Positions 16,578 to 26,578 of a DNA stretch of 64,000 bases are shown piece after piece. Position 1 is the stretch's first letter; the number at the start of each line of letters is the position of its first letter. A program made the position numbers and the translations under genes. The notes under the pieces were generated by a model that ran no database searches, was not told the DNA's origin, and was given only the letters and a program-made list of their open reading frames with translations. Source of the stretch: Acetobacteraceae bacterium (lineage in GTDB: Bacteria > Pseudomonadota > Alphaproteobacteria > Acetobacterales > Acetobacteraceae); assembly GCA_947455205.1 (NCBI GenBank), contig CANGNF010000014.1:44566-108565 (forward strand), in the 5' to 3' direction.

Positions 16578-17252
16578 TCAGGCTACCTGTTGCATGGCGG
16601 CGGGGGCGCGGCCGGCCACGGCCAGCAATGCTGCAAGTCCGGCAGCCTGGCAGGGTTCGATGACAGGTATGCCAGCGGCGTCCTCGGCCGCGGCGGCGTG
16701 GCTGGCCAGGCCGGTGCAGCCCAGCACGATCGCCTCGGCGCCCTCGGCGGCCAGCTCGCGCGCCGCCTGCTGGATCCGGGCGCGCGGGGCCTGCGGGTCG
16801 GTCAGGGTTTCCATCGGCAGGTTCAGCGGGATGAAGCCGGCCAGCCGTGCCTCCAGCCCCATGGCCTGCAGCACCCGGCGCTGGCGCGGGCGGCTGGTTT
16901 CCATGAAGCCGATCATGCCGAAGCGTTCCCCGCGGGTCAGCGCCGCCGCCACGGCGCAGCGCAGCATGCCCAGCACCGGCTTGGTCGTCGCCATGCGGAC
17001 GGCTTCCAGCCCCGGGTCGCTGACGCAGCCGATGACGTAGCAGGCGGCGTCCTCGCGCTCCACCATGCGGGCCAGGGGTTCGGCCACGCTGTACCAGTCC
17101 CGCCAGGTGGCGATGGCCGGCGGCCCGCCCGGCAGCGACACGACCTCGAACGGAGCGAGGTGCGGCGCGTTGAAGGGAGCCATGGCGGCGGCCATGCCGC
17201 GCGTGCAGTTGACGGAGCTGTTCGGGTTGATGACAAGGATGCGGTTGCTCAT
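16578..17252 (-). CDS. Hydantoin racemase (Asp/Glu/hydantoin racemase family)
   Basis: A 224-residue protein starting ILVINPNSS. It carries both catalytic cysteines of the family in YVIGCVSDPGLEAVR and IVLGCTGLASHA. The DPGL motif after the first cysteine is typical of hydantoin racemases rather than glutamate racemase. It would interconvert D- and L-5-monosubstituted hydantoins, allowing complete conversion by the stereoselective enzymes encoded upstream at 10.5-15.9 kb. It is on the opposite strand to them, so it needs its own promoter. Confidence 0.85.
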   Translation of the reverse strand: MSNRILVINPNSSVNCTRGMAAAMAPFNAPHLAPFEVVSLPGGPPAIATWRDWYSVAEPLARMVEREDAACYVIGCVSDPGLEAVRMATTKPVLGMLRCAVAAALTRGERFGMIGFMETSRPRQRRVLQAMGLEARLAGFIPLNLPMETLTDPQAPRARIQQAARELAAEGAEAIVLGCTGLASHAAAAEDAAGIPVIEPCQAAGLAALLAVAGRAPAAMQQVA

Positions 17253-17437
17253 GCGGCCAAGCCTTGCGCGAGAAGGGCTTGTGGCGCAAGTCCCGGGCAG
17301 CGCAGGCGGCGATCTGCGCAATAGTTGATCGCAGGCCTTGAAGCCTTGCCACCTTCCGCGCCATATTGCGTTGCACAATAAGCGCCCGCGCCGCACGCCC
17401 GATCCGGCGGCCTCCAGGCCCTGAGGAGTATTGCGCC

Positions 17438-17881
17438 GTGCGCTGGGAACCGAACCGTGAAGCCGCCCCGCTGCCCTGGGCCGCGCCGTCCTACGGCGCC
17501 GGGCTGGGCCGTGGCCTGGCCAACCATTGCCCCTGCTGCGGCCAGGGCACCGTGTTCAAGCCGGGGCTGCGGAACTGGCTGAAGGTGGTGGACAAGTGCG
17601 AGCACTGCCGCGCGCCGCTGGGCGAGTTGCGGGCCGATGACGCGCCGCCCTACTTCACCATCCTGCTGACCGGTCACCTGCTGGTGCCCTTCATCTTCAT
17701 GGTCGAGCGCGCCTACGAGCCGCCGATGTGGCTGCACATGGTGGTGTGGCTGCCGCTGTTCACCCTTGCCTGCATCCTGCTGCTGCGGCCGATCAAGGGC
17801 GCCGTGGTGGGCTGGATGTGCGCGCTGGGCTTCGAGAGCGAGCCGGAGGCGCCGGCGCCGGCGCGACCCACCGATGCCTGA
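17438..17881 (+). CDS. DUF983-family membrane protein
   Basis: A 147-residue protein with a GTG start behind CTGAGGAG. An N-terminal zinc-ribbon-like part (CPCCGQGTVF and CEHCRAPL) precedes two membrane helices (YFTILLTGHLLVPFIFMVE and LHMVVWLPLFTLACILLLRP). This matches DUF983, a small alphaproteobacterial family of unknown function often found near cytochrome oxidase or ribonuclease genes. The 3' end overlaps the next gene by 8 bp. Confidence 0.85.
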   Translation: MRWEPNREAAPLPWAAPSYGAGLGRGLANHCPCCGQGTVFKPGLRNWLKVVDKCEHCRAPLGELRADDAPPYFTILLTGHLLVPFIFMVERAYEPPMWLHMVVWLPLFTLACILLLRPIKGAVVGWMCALGFESEPEAPAPARPTDA

Positions 17882-18377
17882 CGTGGCCAGCCAGCGGGTG
17901 CCGCCTCCGCCCACGGCGCGGCTGGTGCGGCTGGAACTGCCGGACGCCTCGCCGCTGCCCTCCCCCTATGCCGAGGCGGACCGACGCCAGGCGGTGAGCG
18001 ACCTGCTGGCGCGCAACGTCTTCGCCCCCGCCGGGCTGCCGCCAGGCCCCTACGCGCTGCACCTGGCGGTGCGCGACGGTCGGCTGCTGTTCGACATCCG
18101 CGACGCCGAGGACGCGCCGCTGCATGCGCTGGTGCTGGCGCTGGGGCCGTTCCGCCGGCTGATCAAGGACTACCACCTGGTGGTGGAGAGCCATGAGCAG
18201 GTGGTGGCCGAGGGCGGCCACGAGGCGCGCATCCAGGCGATCGACATGGGCCGGCGCGGCCTGCACAACGAGGGCGCGGAGCTGCTGGTGGCGCGGCTGG
18301 CGGGGCGCGTGGAGCTGGATTTCGAGACGGCGCGGCGGTTGTTTACGCTGGTGTGCGCGCTGCATCAGCGGATCTAG
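17874..18377 (+). CDS. UPF0262-family protein
   Basis: A 167-residue protein containing YALHLAVRDGRLLFDIRD, FRRLIKDYHLVVESH and ARIQAIDMGRRGLHNEGAE, which match the UPF0262 family largely confined to Alphaproteobacteria. Its function is not established. It overlaps the DUF983 gene, so the two are co-translated. Its presence supports the taxonomic placement of this segment. Confidence 0.88.
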   Translation: MPDVASQRVPPPPTARLVRLELPDASPLPSPYAEADRRQAVSDLLARNVFAPAGLPPGPYALHLAVRDGRLLFDIRDAEDAPLHALVLALGPFRRLIKDYHLVVESHEQVVAEGGHEARIQAIDMGRRGLHNEGAELLVARLAGRVELDFETARRLFTLVCALHQRI

Positions 18378-18398
18378 GGCGCGCGGGTCCGCCCTGGC

Positions 18399-20306
18399 TC
18401 AGGGCAGGTCGCGGGCCAGGCGCAGGCCGGCGTCGTGCCCGCGGAGATCCGGCGGGACGCCCCAGCGAAAGGCAACGCGCAGCTCGCGCGGGTCGTCGTC
18501 CCAGCTGCCGCCGCGCTGCAGGCCGTCGCAGCCCGGCGTTGCCGGGCGGGGGCTGCCATCGGCCGGGGTGCCGTCCAGGCTCTCGGTATAGCAATCCGCC
18601 ACCCATTGCCGGGCATTGCCGCCCATGTCGTGCAGGTTGAAGCCGTTGGGTGGGAAGTGGCCGACCGGGTTTGTGCGGGCGAAGCCGTCCGTGCAGGGGG
18701 CGACGGCGGCCGTGGCGCCGGGGTGGCTGGCCTGGTCGGCGCCATTGGCGCTGGCGCATTGCCGGGCGGCGTCGCTGCCCCACCACCAGGCCGAGGTCCC
18801 GCCGGCGCGGGCGGCGTATTCCCATTCGGCCTCGGTGGGCAGGCGGTAGCGCTGGCCGCTGCGGGCGGAAACCCAGGCGGCGTAGTCGAGCGCGTCCTGC
18901 CGGTTGACGCAGACCACGGGGTCCTGGTCGGTCTGCGGAAAGCCGCGGTTGCGCCAGCTGGCGCCGCGCCGGTCCACCACCTCGCCATTGACCAGGATGC
19001 TGCAGCTGGGCGGGTCCGGCCGGGCGGTGGCGGTGACGAAGGCGCGCCACTCGCCGACGGTGACCGGGTAGCGGCCGAGCGCAAAGCGGCGGGCGATGGT
19101 GATGGCCTGCTGCGGTCCCTCATCCGGGTCGCGCTCGGGCTCGGTGGCCGGGGAGCCCATGGTGAAGCGGCCGGGCGGGATCACCACCAGCTCGGGGCAG
19201 TCCGCGCAGTCGCGGAAGACCGATCCGGGGGCGCCGGCCGCGAGGCTGGGGGCCGGCTTCGGCATCGGTTGGGACGCCGGGGCGCCGCTGGGCTGGGCGG
19301 GCGGGGCCGGGAGGGGCGGGATGACCCAGGCGCTGAGGGGCGCCGGCGCGCCGCGGGGCGGCAGCGGTTGGGGCGGCGGGGCCGGGCGCTGCGGAATGAC
19401 CCAGGCGCCGCTGGGCGTGGGGGCCGGGCCGGGTGCCACCGGCCGCTCCGGCGCGGGGTCGGTGAGCTGCGGGATGACCCAGGCGCCGCTGGGCACGGCG
19501 GGCCGCGCCGGCGTGGGCTCGGGCAGCAGTGTCGCGGTGCCGGCGAGGCGCTGGGCCGGGCCGGGCTTCAGGTAGATCCGGCCGCTCAGGCTTTCGCTGA
19601 GCCAGGGGTCCTGGCCGCCGGTTTCCTGCCGCACCGCGCGGCGCACGTCGCGCAGCAGCAGGCCCAGATCCTCCCCCGGGGTGGGCAGGAAGCGCAGCAG
19701 CGCCGCGGTGAAGGGGCTGTTGGGGCCGCGGCCGTCCGAGGCGGTGGCGCCGGGCGCGGCCGAGTAGGCGATGACGACGCCGTCCGACGCCTCGTCCCCG
19801 ACCAGGCCGCCGACGATGCCGCGGGGCGGGTTGCTGCGGATCATGCGGCCGGCGATGGGGTTGTTGCGGCAGGCGTCCAGCAGCAGCACCTGGGTGCGGG
19901 CGCCGCGCATGGCCTTGCGGACCTGCTCCAGACGGATGGTCTGGCGCGGGGCGTCGCGTTCATGCGCCAGCACCGCCTCCACCGGCACCAGCAGGTTGGC
20001 GCCATCCATCTCCAGCCCATGGCCGGCGTAGAAGAACAGCGCGATGTCGGCGCCCTCGGCGGCGGCGGTGAAGCGTTCCAGCGTCTGGTCCATCTCCGCC
20101 AGCGTGGCGTTGAGGACGGGGGCCAGCACCTCGAAGCCGAGTTCGTCGGCCAGCAGCCGGGCCATGGCGGTTGCGTCGTTGCGCGGGTTGGGCAGGGCCG
20201 GCTGCACCCGGTAGGCGGCATTGCCGATGACCAGGGCAACACGCCTCTCCGCCTGGGCCGGGGCGGCCAGCAGCAGCAGCGCGAGCAGGAGGGCCAGCCG
20301 TGCCAA
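18399..20306 (-). CDS. Secreted caspase-like (peptidase C14) / formylglycine-generating-enzyme-like fusion
   Basis: A 635-residue protein. The start is a TTG at 20306 behind GGGGAGAAG, followed by the signal LLARLALLLALLLLAAPAQA. The caspase-like domain (about residues 20-260) has RRVALVIGNAAY, His96 in FYAGHGLEMDG and Cys146 in LLLDACRNNP, the expected dyad. A proline-rich linker follows, with three copies of an S(G)AWVIP motif (SGAWVIPQL, SGAWVIPQR, LSAWVIPPL). Residues about 390-635 form a SUMF1/FGE-sulfatase-type domain (VVIPPGRFTMGSP, RLPTEAEWEYAARAGG, GGNARQWVADCY, LQRGGSWDDDP). Such proteins are presumably periplasmic; target and role are unknown. Confidence 0.85.
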   Translation of the reverse strand: MARLALLLALLLLAAPAQAERRVALVIGNAAYRVQPALPNPRNDATAMARLLADELGFEVLAPVLNATLAEMDQTLERFTAAAEGADIALFFYAGHGLEMDGANLLVPVEAVLAHERDAPRQTIRLEQVRKAMRGARTQVLLLDACRNNPIAGRMIRSNPPRGIVGGLVGDEASDGVVIAYSAAPGATASDGRGPNSPFTAALLRFLPTPGEDLGLLLRDVRRAVRQETGGQDPWLSESLSGRIYLKPGPAQRLAGTATLLPEPTPARPAVPSGAWVIPQLTDPAPERPVAPGPAPTPSGAWVIPQRPAPPPQPLPPRGAPAPLSAWVIPPLPAPPAQPSGAPASQPMPKPAPSLAAGAPGSVFRDCADCPELVVIPPGRFTMGSPATEPERDPDEGPQQAITIARRFALGRYPVTVGEWRAFVTATARPDPPSCSILVNGEVVDRRGASWRNRGFPQTDQDPVVCVNRQDALDYAAWVSARSGQRYRLPTEAEWEYAARAGGTSAWWWGSDAARQCASANGADQASHPGATAAVAPCTDGFARTNPVGHFPPNGFNLHDMGGNARQWVADCYTESLDGTPADGSPRPATPGCDGLQRGGSWDDDPRELRVAFRWGVPPDLRGHDAGLRLARDLP

Positions 20307-20523
20307 TAGCTTCTCCCCAGCCTGGACCGATGCGGAACAGTCTATCGCCGGGGGGCGGCGGCTGTCATCCCCGGGGCGGGATGTGCTAGAGCGCGCCCCG
20401 TTCCGATGGATCACGCCCTGGCCGTTGATCGAGGCACCGACTGACCGCCCTGGCGATTGCGCTGGCGCGGACCGGGCCCTGACCGGCGGCTCCCCTGCCC
20501 TTGCCCGAATGGACCGCGCCCGC

Positions 20524-21618
<1,095 letters not shown>

Positions 21619-21678
21619 CCGCAAGCGCGGACGGCGCGCGGTCCTGGCCGAACCGCGGGCGTTAGAAAGCGTGCGGTT

Positions 21679-21888
21679 CTAGCCGAACCGCACTTGGCGC
21701 TTGGCGTCGCCGCGGTGGTCCAGCAGGCACAGGCCCAGCATCAGCGCCAGCCCGGCCACGCCGGCGGCGCAGCCGGCGAACAGCGGCGGCAGCCGCGCGG
21801 GGGCGAAGCTGTCGCCCAGCAGCATGGCGCCGAGGGTGGTGAAGGCGATCAGGGCCAGGGCGATCAGCGAGCAGGCCGTGCGTTGCAT
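21679..21888 (-). CDS. Small two-helix membrane protein
   Basis: A 69-residue protein with two hydrophobic helices (CSLIALALIAFTTLGAMLLG and LFAGCAAGVAGLALMLGLCL) and a basic tail (DHRGDAKRQVRFG). GGAGAACACCCC precedes the ATG, a well-placed ribosome-binding site that supports it as a real gene despite its size. It is convergent with mtnA. No family is recognised. Confidence 0.6.
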   Translation of the reverse strand: MQRTACSLIALALIAFTTLGAMLLGDSFAPARLPPLFAGCAAGVAGLALMLGLCLLDHRGDAKRQVRFG

Positions 21889-22101
21889 GGGGTGTTCTCC
21901 GTTGCCCAGCCTTAAACACCCGGCGTCGGGCAGCTTCGGGCCGCTGAGGGGGCGATTTCGTGGCAGCGGCAGCGCCCCGCCTGCATGCAAAACGGGCATT
22001 CTGCGTCCAGGCGCGGCGGCAATGCGGCGCTGCCCGGTTGCGTTCAGGCGACGAATCCCGGAACCTCCCGCCCGACTGACCGGGACAAGGGGACCCAACC
22101 C

Positions 22102-22965
22102 ATGCGTCGCTTCATGCTTGCCATTGCACTTGCCTCCGGCCTTGGCGCCGCGGCCCAGGCGCAGACCATCGTCGGCGCACCCAACTCCACCCTGCCGCCC
22201 TGGCGCTGCGGCGTGGACGGCACCTTCGCGCCGCACGCCTTCCCGACCATGGATGGCAAGACCCAGGGCTTCCAGGTGGATCTGTTCGACGAGATCGGCA
22301 AGCGCATGGGCCGCCGGATCGAGATAACCTCGGCCAGCTTCTCCGGCCTGATCCCGGCGCTGAATGCCGGGCGCTACGACTTCCTCTGCGCGCCGACGAC
22401 GGTGACGCCGGAGCGTGCCGCCAGCCTGCTGTTCACCGAGGGTGCGCTCTACACCGAGCTGCAGTTCGGCATCCGCCGCGGCACCGCGCCGATCCGGTCC
22501 GAGGAGGACCTGCGTGGCAAGACGATCAGCGTGAACAAGGGCACGCCGTATGAGGCCTGGGTGAACAACAACCGCGAGCGGCTGAACCTGACGCTGCTGG
22601 CCTTCGACACCCAGCCGGACGCGGTGCAGGCGGTGCTGCAGGGCCGTGCCTATGCCAACCTGTCCGGCAACACGGTCATCAAGTACAGCGCGGCGCGCAC
22701 GCCGCAGTACATCGCCGACTTCGCGCTGCCGGGCACGCGCTTCCACTGGGGCACGCCGTTCCGCCAGGGCGACACCGCCGCGCGGGACGCGATGGAGCGG
22801 GTGCTGGAATGCATGAAGCAGGACGGCACCGTCGCCCGGCTTTCGCAGAAGTGGTTCGGCGCCGCGCCGAAGCCGGATGATGGCGAAGTGACGGTGTTCC
22901 CGGGCTTCGGCGTGCCGGGCATGCCGGGGTATGACGCCACGCCGCACGCGGTTTCCTGCAGCTGA
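22102..22965 (+). CDS. Polar amino-acid ABC transporter substrate-binding protein
   Basis: A 287-residue periplasmic binding protein with a signal peptide ([20 protein letters not shown]). The bacterial extracellular family 3 pattern follows: [20 protein letters not shown] and [15 protein letters not shown]. It heads a four-gene transporter (SBP, ATPase, two permeases) of the PAAT type. The usual amino-acid-anchoring Arg/Asp region is not distinctive enough to name the ligand. The following ATPase is 158 bp downstream. Confidence 0.88.
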   Translation: MRRFMLAIALASGLGAAAQAQTIVGAPNSTLPPWRCGVDGTFAPHAFPTMDGKTQGFQVDLFDEIGKRMGRRIEITSASFSGLIPALNAGRYDFLCAPTTVTPERAASLLFTEGALYTELQFGIRRGTAPIRSEEDLRGKTISVNKGTPYEAWVNNNRERLNLTLLAFDTQPDAVQAVLQGRAYANLSGNTVIKYSAARTPQYIADFALPGTRFHWGTPFRQGDTAARDAMERVLECMKQDGTVARLSQKWFGAAPKPDDGEVTVFPGFGVPGMPGYDATPHAVSCS

Positions 22966-23123
22966 GGCGGCTGGCCGCCAGCGGGTGCGCCGTGCGGGCA
23001 GGTTGCCGCGCACGGGGCATCGGCCGGCGGCCCTGGTGAGTTGACGCGGCCCCCGCCATGGCGCGGGGCCGGCCGGTTGGGTGGGCCTTCGCCCGCCCGC
23101 GGCGATATTGGGGGTTGCGCCTG

Positions 23124-23858
23124 ATGGCGATTGTCGAGGCCACCGGCATCCACAAGCATTTCGGCGCCCTGCACGTGCTGAAGGGCGTTGACCTGGTGGT
23201 GCAGGAGAAGGAGCTGGTCTTCGTCATCGGGCCATCCGGCTCGGGCAAGTCCACGCTGCTGCGCTGCCTGAACCGGCTGGAGGAACCCTCCGGCGGAGCC
23301 ATCATCGTTGATGGCGTGGACATGCTTTCCCCGCGCACCGACATCAACAAGGCGCGGCAGCGCATCGGCATGGTGTTCCAGAGCTTCAACCTGTACCCGC
23401 ACATGACGGCGCTGGGGAACGTGACGCTGGCGCTGCGGAAGGTGCTGGGGCTGCCGAAGGCCGAGGCCGAGAAGCGCGGCCAGGCGGCGCTGGACCGGGT
23501 GCACCTGGCGGACCGCGCCGGGCATTTCCCGGGCCAGCTTTCCGGCGGGCAGCAGCAGCGCGTGGCCATTGCCCGCGCCATTGCGCTGGAGCCGCGGGTG
23601 ATGCTGTTCGACGAGCCGACCTCCGCGCTGGACCCCGAGCTGGTGGGCGGCGTGCTGGAAGCGATGCGCGAGCTGCGGCAGGACGGCATGACGATGGTCG
23701 TCGTCTCCCACGAGATGGCGTTTGCGCGGGCCGCCGCCGACCGGGTGGTGTTCATGGCCGATGGCGCCATCGTGGAGCAGGGCACGCCGGACGAGGTCTT
23801 CGGCAACCCGCAGCATGAGCGGACCAAGGCCTTCATCGGCCAGATCGGGCGGCATTGA
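23124..23858 (+). CDS. Amino-acid ABC transporter ATP-binding protein
   Basis: A 244-residue ATPase with Walker [10 protein letters not shown], the Q-loop in [12 protein letters not shown], signature [16 protein letters not shown], Walker [15 protein letters not shown] and the H-loop SHEMAFA. NLYPHMT and the overall length are typical of GlnQ/HisP-like ATPases of PAAT importers. It is four bases upstream of the first permease and energises that transporter. Confidence 0.95.
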   Translation: MAIVEATGIHKHFGALHVLKGVDLVVQEKELVFVIGPSGSGKSTLLRCLNRLEEPSGGAIIVDGVDMLSPRTDINKARQRIGMVFQSFNLYPHMTALGNVTLALRKVLGLPKAEAEKRGQAALDRVHLADRAGHFPGQLSGGQQQRVAIARAIALEPRVMLFDEPTSALDPELVGGVLEAMRELRQDGMTMVVVSHEMAFARAAADRVVFMADGAIVEQGTPDEVFGNPQHERTKAFIGQIGRH

Positions 23859-23862
23859 ACCC

Positions 23863-24543
23863 GTGACCAACTGGGAACGCTTCGTCGACAGCTTCTTCAA
23901 TGCCCGCGTAGCCGCGGAGTATTTTCCGAAGATCGTCGAGGGCTTCTGGCTCACCATCGTGCTGGCGGCCTGCATCATCGTCACCGGCCTGGCGGCGGGG
24001 CTGGGGCTGGCGGTGATCCGTGCCTTCGGGCTGCGGGTGGTGAACCTGCTGATCATCTTCGTGGTGGACCTGTTCCGCGCGCTGCCGCCGCTGGTTATCA
24101 TCGCGCTGCTGTATTTCGGGCTGCCGGCGGCCGGGCTTTCCATGGACGGCTTCGTCTGCGCCTGGATCGCGCTGGCGGCGGTGCTGATGGCGTTCTCCGA
24201 GGAAATCTTCTGGGCCGGTATCACCGCGGTGCCGAAGGGCCAGTGGGAAGCGGCGCGCTCCACCGGCCTCGGGTTTTTGCAGACGCTGGGCTACGTGGTG
24301 CTGCCGCAGGCGCTGCGGATGACCATTCCGCCGCTGACCAACCGGACCATCGCCATCACCAAGGGCACCGCGCTGGCCAGCGTGGTGGCGGTGCCGGATA
24401 TTTTGGGCGCGGCCAATGCGGGGGTGAGCTTCAGCTTCAACCCGACGCCGCTGACCATGGGGGCGGCGGCCTACCTGGTGCTGTTCCTGCCGGTGGTCAT
24501 CTTCGGCCGCTGGGTCGAGACGCGCTTCGCGTGGAAGCGGTAG
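23863..24543 (+). CDS. Amino-acid ABC transporter permease
   Basis: A 226-residue inner-membrane protein with about five helices and the HisM/GlnP-type motif [20 protein letters not shown] followed by [11 protein letters not shown] (EAA loop). A GTG start is used at 23863, immediately after the ATPase stop. It pairs with the next permease to form the channel. Confidence 0.92.
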   Translation: MTNWERFVDSFFNARVAAEYFPKIVEGFWLTIVLAACIIVTGLAAGLGLAVIRAFGLRVVNLLIIFVVDLFRALPPLVIIALLYFGLPAAGLSMDGFVCAWIALAAVLMAFSEEIFWAGITAVPKGQWEAARSTGLGFLQTLGYVVLPQALRMTIPPLTNRTIAITKGTALASVVAVPDILGAANAGVSFSFNPTPLTMGAAAYLVLFLPVVIFGRWVETRFAWKR

Positions 24544-24553
24544 GGGCGCCGCG

Positions 24554-25234
24554 ATGACCTGGGACGATTTCGTACTCGCCTTCTTCTCCTGGCAGATCGT
24601 CAGCGAAGCCTGGCCGATCTTGTGGGACGGGCTGCAGCGCACCATCCTGATGTCGATCATGGTGGTGCCGCTGGGGTTCCTGGGCGGCACCATCCTGGCG
24701 CTGCTCTCCACCGTGCATAACCCCTGGGTGCGCTGGCCGGCGGCGGTGTGGACCGACGTGTTCCGCGCCCTGCCGCCGCTGGTGCTGCTGATCTTCCTGT
24801 ATGCCGGCGTGCCCTTCACCGGGTTGGAGATCAGCGCCTGGGGCGCCGTCGCCATCGGGTTCTTCCTGAACACCGGCAGCTACTACGGGGAAATCCTGCG
24901 CGCGGGCATCGAGAGCGTGCCGCGTGGCCAGCAGGAGGCGGCGCGCAGCACCGGCCTGACGCGCTGGCAGACCATGCGCTGGATCGTGCTGCCGCAGGCC
25001 TTCCGCAACGTGCTGCCGGATTTGATCAGCAACACGCTGGAGGTGGTGAAGCTGACCAGCATCGCCAGCGTGGTGGCGCTGCCGGAGTTGCTGTTCCAGG
25101 CCCGCCAGGCGCAGAGCGTGACCTACAACGCCACGCCGATCGTGGCGGCGGCGGTGATCTACTTCATCCTGCTGTGGCCCATGGTGCGGGTGTTGAGCCG
25201 GCTGGAGAACAAGGCGCTGGCCGGAAGAAGGTAG
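24554..25234 (+). CDS. Amino-acid ABC transporter permease
   Basis: The second 226-residue permease. Its EAA loop reads [20 protein letters not shown] then LPQAFRNVLPDLISNTLE, and [16 protein letters not shown] is the conserved helix. It completes a standard heteromeric PAAT importer and is spaced 10 bp from the preceding permease. It has no more similarity to its partner than is normal for the family. Confidence 0.92.
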   Translation: MTWDDFVLAFFSWQIVSEAWPILWDGLQRTILMSIMVVPLGFLGGTILALLSTVHNPWVRWPAAVWTDVFRALPPLVLLIFLYAGVPFTGLEISAWGAVAIGFFLNTGSYYGEILRAGIESVPRGQQEAARSTGLTRWQTMRWIVLPQAFRNVLPDLISNTLEVVKLTSIASVVALPELLFQARQAQSVTYNATPIVAAAVIYFILLWPMVRVLSRLENKALAGRR

Positions 25235-25321
25235 CCCGGCCCCGCCGGACCTGGTCGCGGCGGTAGCGCCCCGGCGCGCATGGTGGCAGAAGCCGGGGCA
25301 ATGCCGCCGGAGGATGCCGCC

Positions 25322-26275
25322 ATGACCACTCGCCGTGCCCTGCTGGGCGCCTCGCTCGCCGCGGGCGCCCTGCCCTGCCCCGCCTTCGCGCAGCAGCGCG
25401 CCGTCACCATCGTGGTGCCCTTCGCGCCCGGCGGCTCCACCGACATCCTCTCGCGGTTGATGGCGGAGCGGATGACCGCCGTGCTGGGCAGCCCGGTGCA
25501 GGTGGAGAACCGGGCCGGCGGCAATACCATCGTCGGTGGCGAATACGTCGCGCGGGCGCAGCCGGATGGCCATACCATCCTGATGTCGTCGGGCACTACG
25601 CTCAGTATCAACCCGCTGGTGGTGCCCAACCTGCCCTACAAGGTCAGCGACTTCGCGCCGATCAGCCTGGCCACGACCTATCCCTTCGCCGTCATCGCGC
25701 AGAACCGCGGGCCGCAGGACGTGGCGGCCTGGATCGCCGAGGCCAAGCGCCGGCCGGGCGCGATGACCTACGGCACCAACGGGCCGACCACGCTGACCAA
25801 TGTCGCCATGCTGATGGTGCTGGAGAAGCTCGGCATCACCATGCAGGACGTGACCTATCGGGGCGACGCGGCGGCGCTGAACGACTTCGTCGCCGGCAAC
25901 CTGGACATGCTGGTGGTGGCCGGCGGCACGGCGCTGCCGGTGAAGGAGAACCGCCAGGGCAAGCTGCTGATCTGGACCAGCAAGCAGCGCATGCCCAGCA
26001 CGCCTGAAGTGCCCTGCACCGGCGAATACGCGGCGGGGCTGGAGGCGCTGAGCTGGTTCGGCCTGCTGGCGCCGGCGCGCACGCCGGACGCCGCGGTGCG
26101 CCGGCTGCACGGCGCCGCGGTGGAGGCGCTGAAGGACACGCGCATCCGTGAGCGGCTGGAGAAGGACGCGCAGTTCATCATCGGCAATACGCCGGAGGAA
26201 TTCGCCCAGTTCCTGCGCGACCAGGAGGCGCAGTGGCGGCCGATCCTGGCCAAGATGAACGTGCAGAACAACTGA
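25322..26275 (+). CDS. Bug/TctC-family tripartite tricarboxylate transporter receptor
   Basis: A 317-residue Bug protein. It has a signal with twin arginines (MTTRRALLGASLAAGA), then AVTIVVPFAPGGSTDILSRL and VENRAGGNTIVGGEYVA. The GGAGG before the ATG supports this start. It lies 87 bp after the ABC permease and its stop codon is the first part of a hairpin. The ligand is unknown, and no TctA/TctB subunits are near. Confidence 0.9.
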   Translation: MTTRRALLGASLAAGALPCPAFAQQRAVTIVVPFAPGGSTDILSRLMAERMTAVLGSPVQVENRAGGNTIVGGEYVARAQPDGHTILMSSGTTLSINPLVVPNLPYKVSDFAPISLATTYPFAVIAQNRGPQDVAAWIAEAKRRPGAMTYGTNGPTTLTNVAMLMVLEKLGITMQDVTYRGDAAALNDFVAGNLDMLVVAGGTALPVKENRQGKLLIWTSKQRMPSTPEVPCTGEYAAGLEALSWFGLLAPARTPDAAVRRLHGAAVEALKDTRIRERLEKDAQFIIGNTPEEFAQFLRDQEAQWRPILAKMNVQNN

Positions 26276-26309
26276 TACCAACGGCCAAATCCTTTGGCCG
26301 CCGGTATCA
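26273..26309 (+). terminator. Long hairpin at the stop of the third Bug gene
   Basis: TGATACC and CGGCCAAA pair with TTTGGCCG and GGTATCA (26273-26309), leaving only a two-base internal mismatch and a 3-nt loop TCC. The stop codon TGA is within the left arm. TACTTTCTT follows. It would terminate or protect the transcript of the transporter genes. Confidence 0.65.
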
Positions 26310-26321
26310 GTACTTTCTTGC

Positions 26322-26450
26322 CCTCAAGCGCGTCGTGCCTGGGGCACGCCTCCGGCGTGAAGCGCGCGCTACGCCCGCTTGGCTTCCGCCGGGTTGCGCC
26401 GGCAGGCGCGCGGGACGCGCGACCGGCGGGCGCCGTTCGGCGCCTCTGCA
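26322..26450 (+). repeat. Possible dispersed repeat copy
   Basis: This non-coding stretch shares ordered words with the space upstream of the LysR gene (9463-9530): TGCCCTCAAGCGC, then GCTTGGCTT, then GCCGTTCGGC. The hairpin immediately before it may be part of the same element. With the hairpin it fills most of the 303-bp gap between two Bug genes, and no gene is seen. Confidence 0.45.
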
Positions 26451-26578
26451 CGGGTAAAAGCGCCGTGCCGTTGGTTTGGCACGGGCCGCAGCGAAACCGT
26501 CGCCGGGCCCAGCGCCGGCGGTGTAGGATGCCCGCCGAACGCGGCGCCGCCCAATGGCGCCCGGAATGGGAGAACGCC

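Noticed and set aside
20307..20523. Possible SAM riboswitch upstream of mtnA
   Set aside because: No conserved SAM-I or SAM-II core pattern could be recognised by eye in this 217-bp space.
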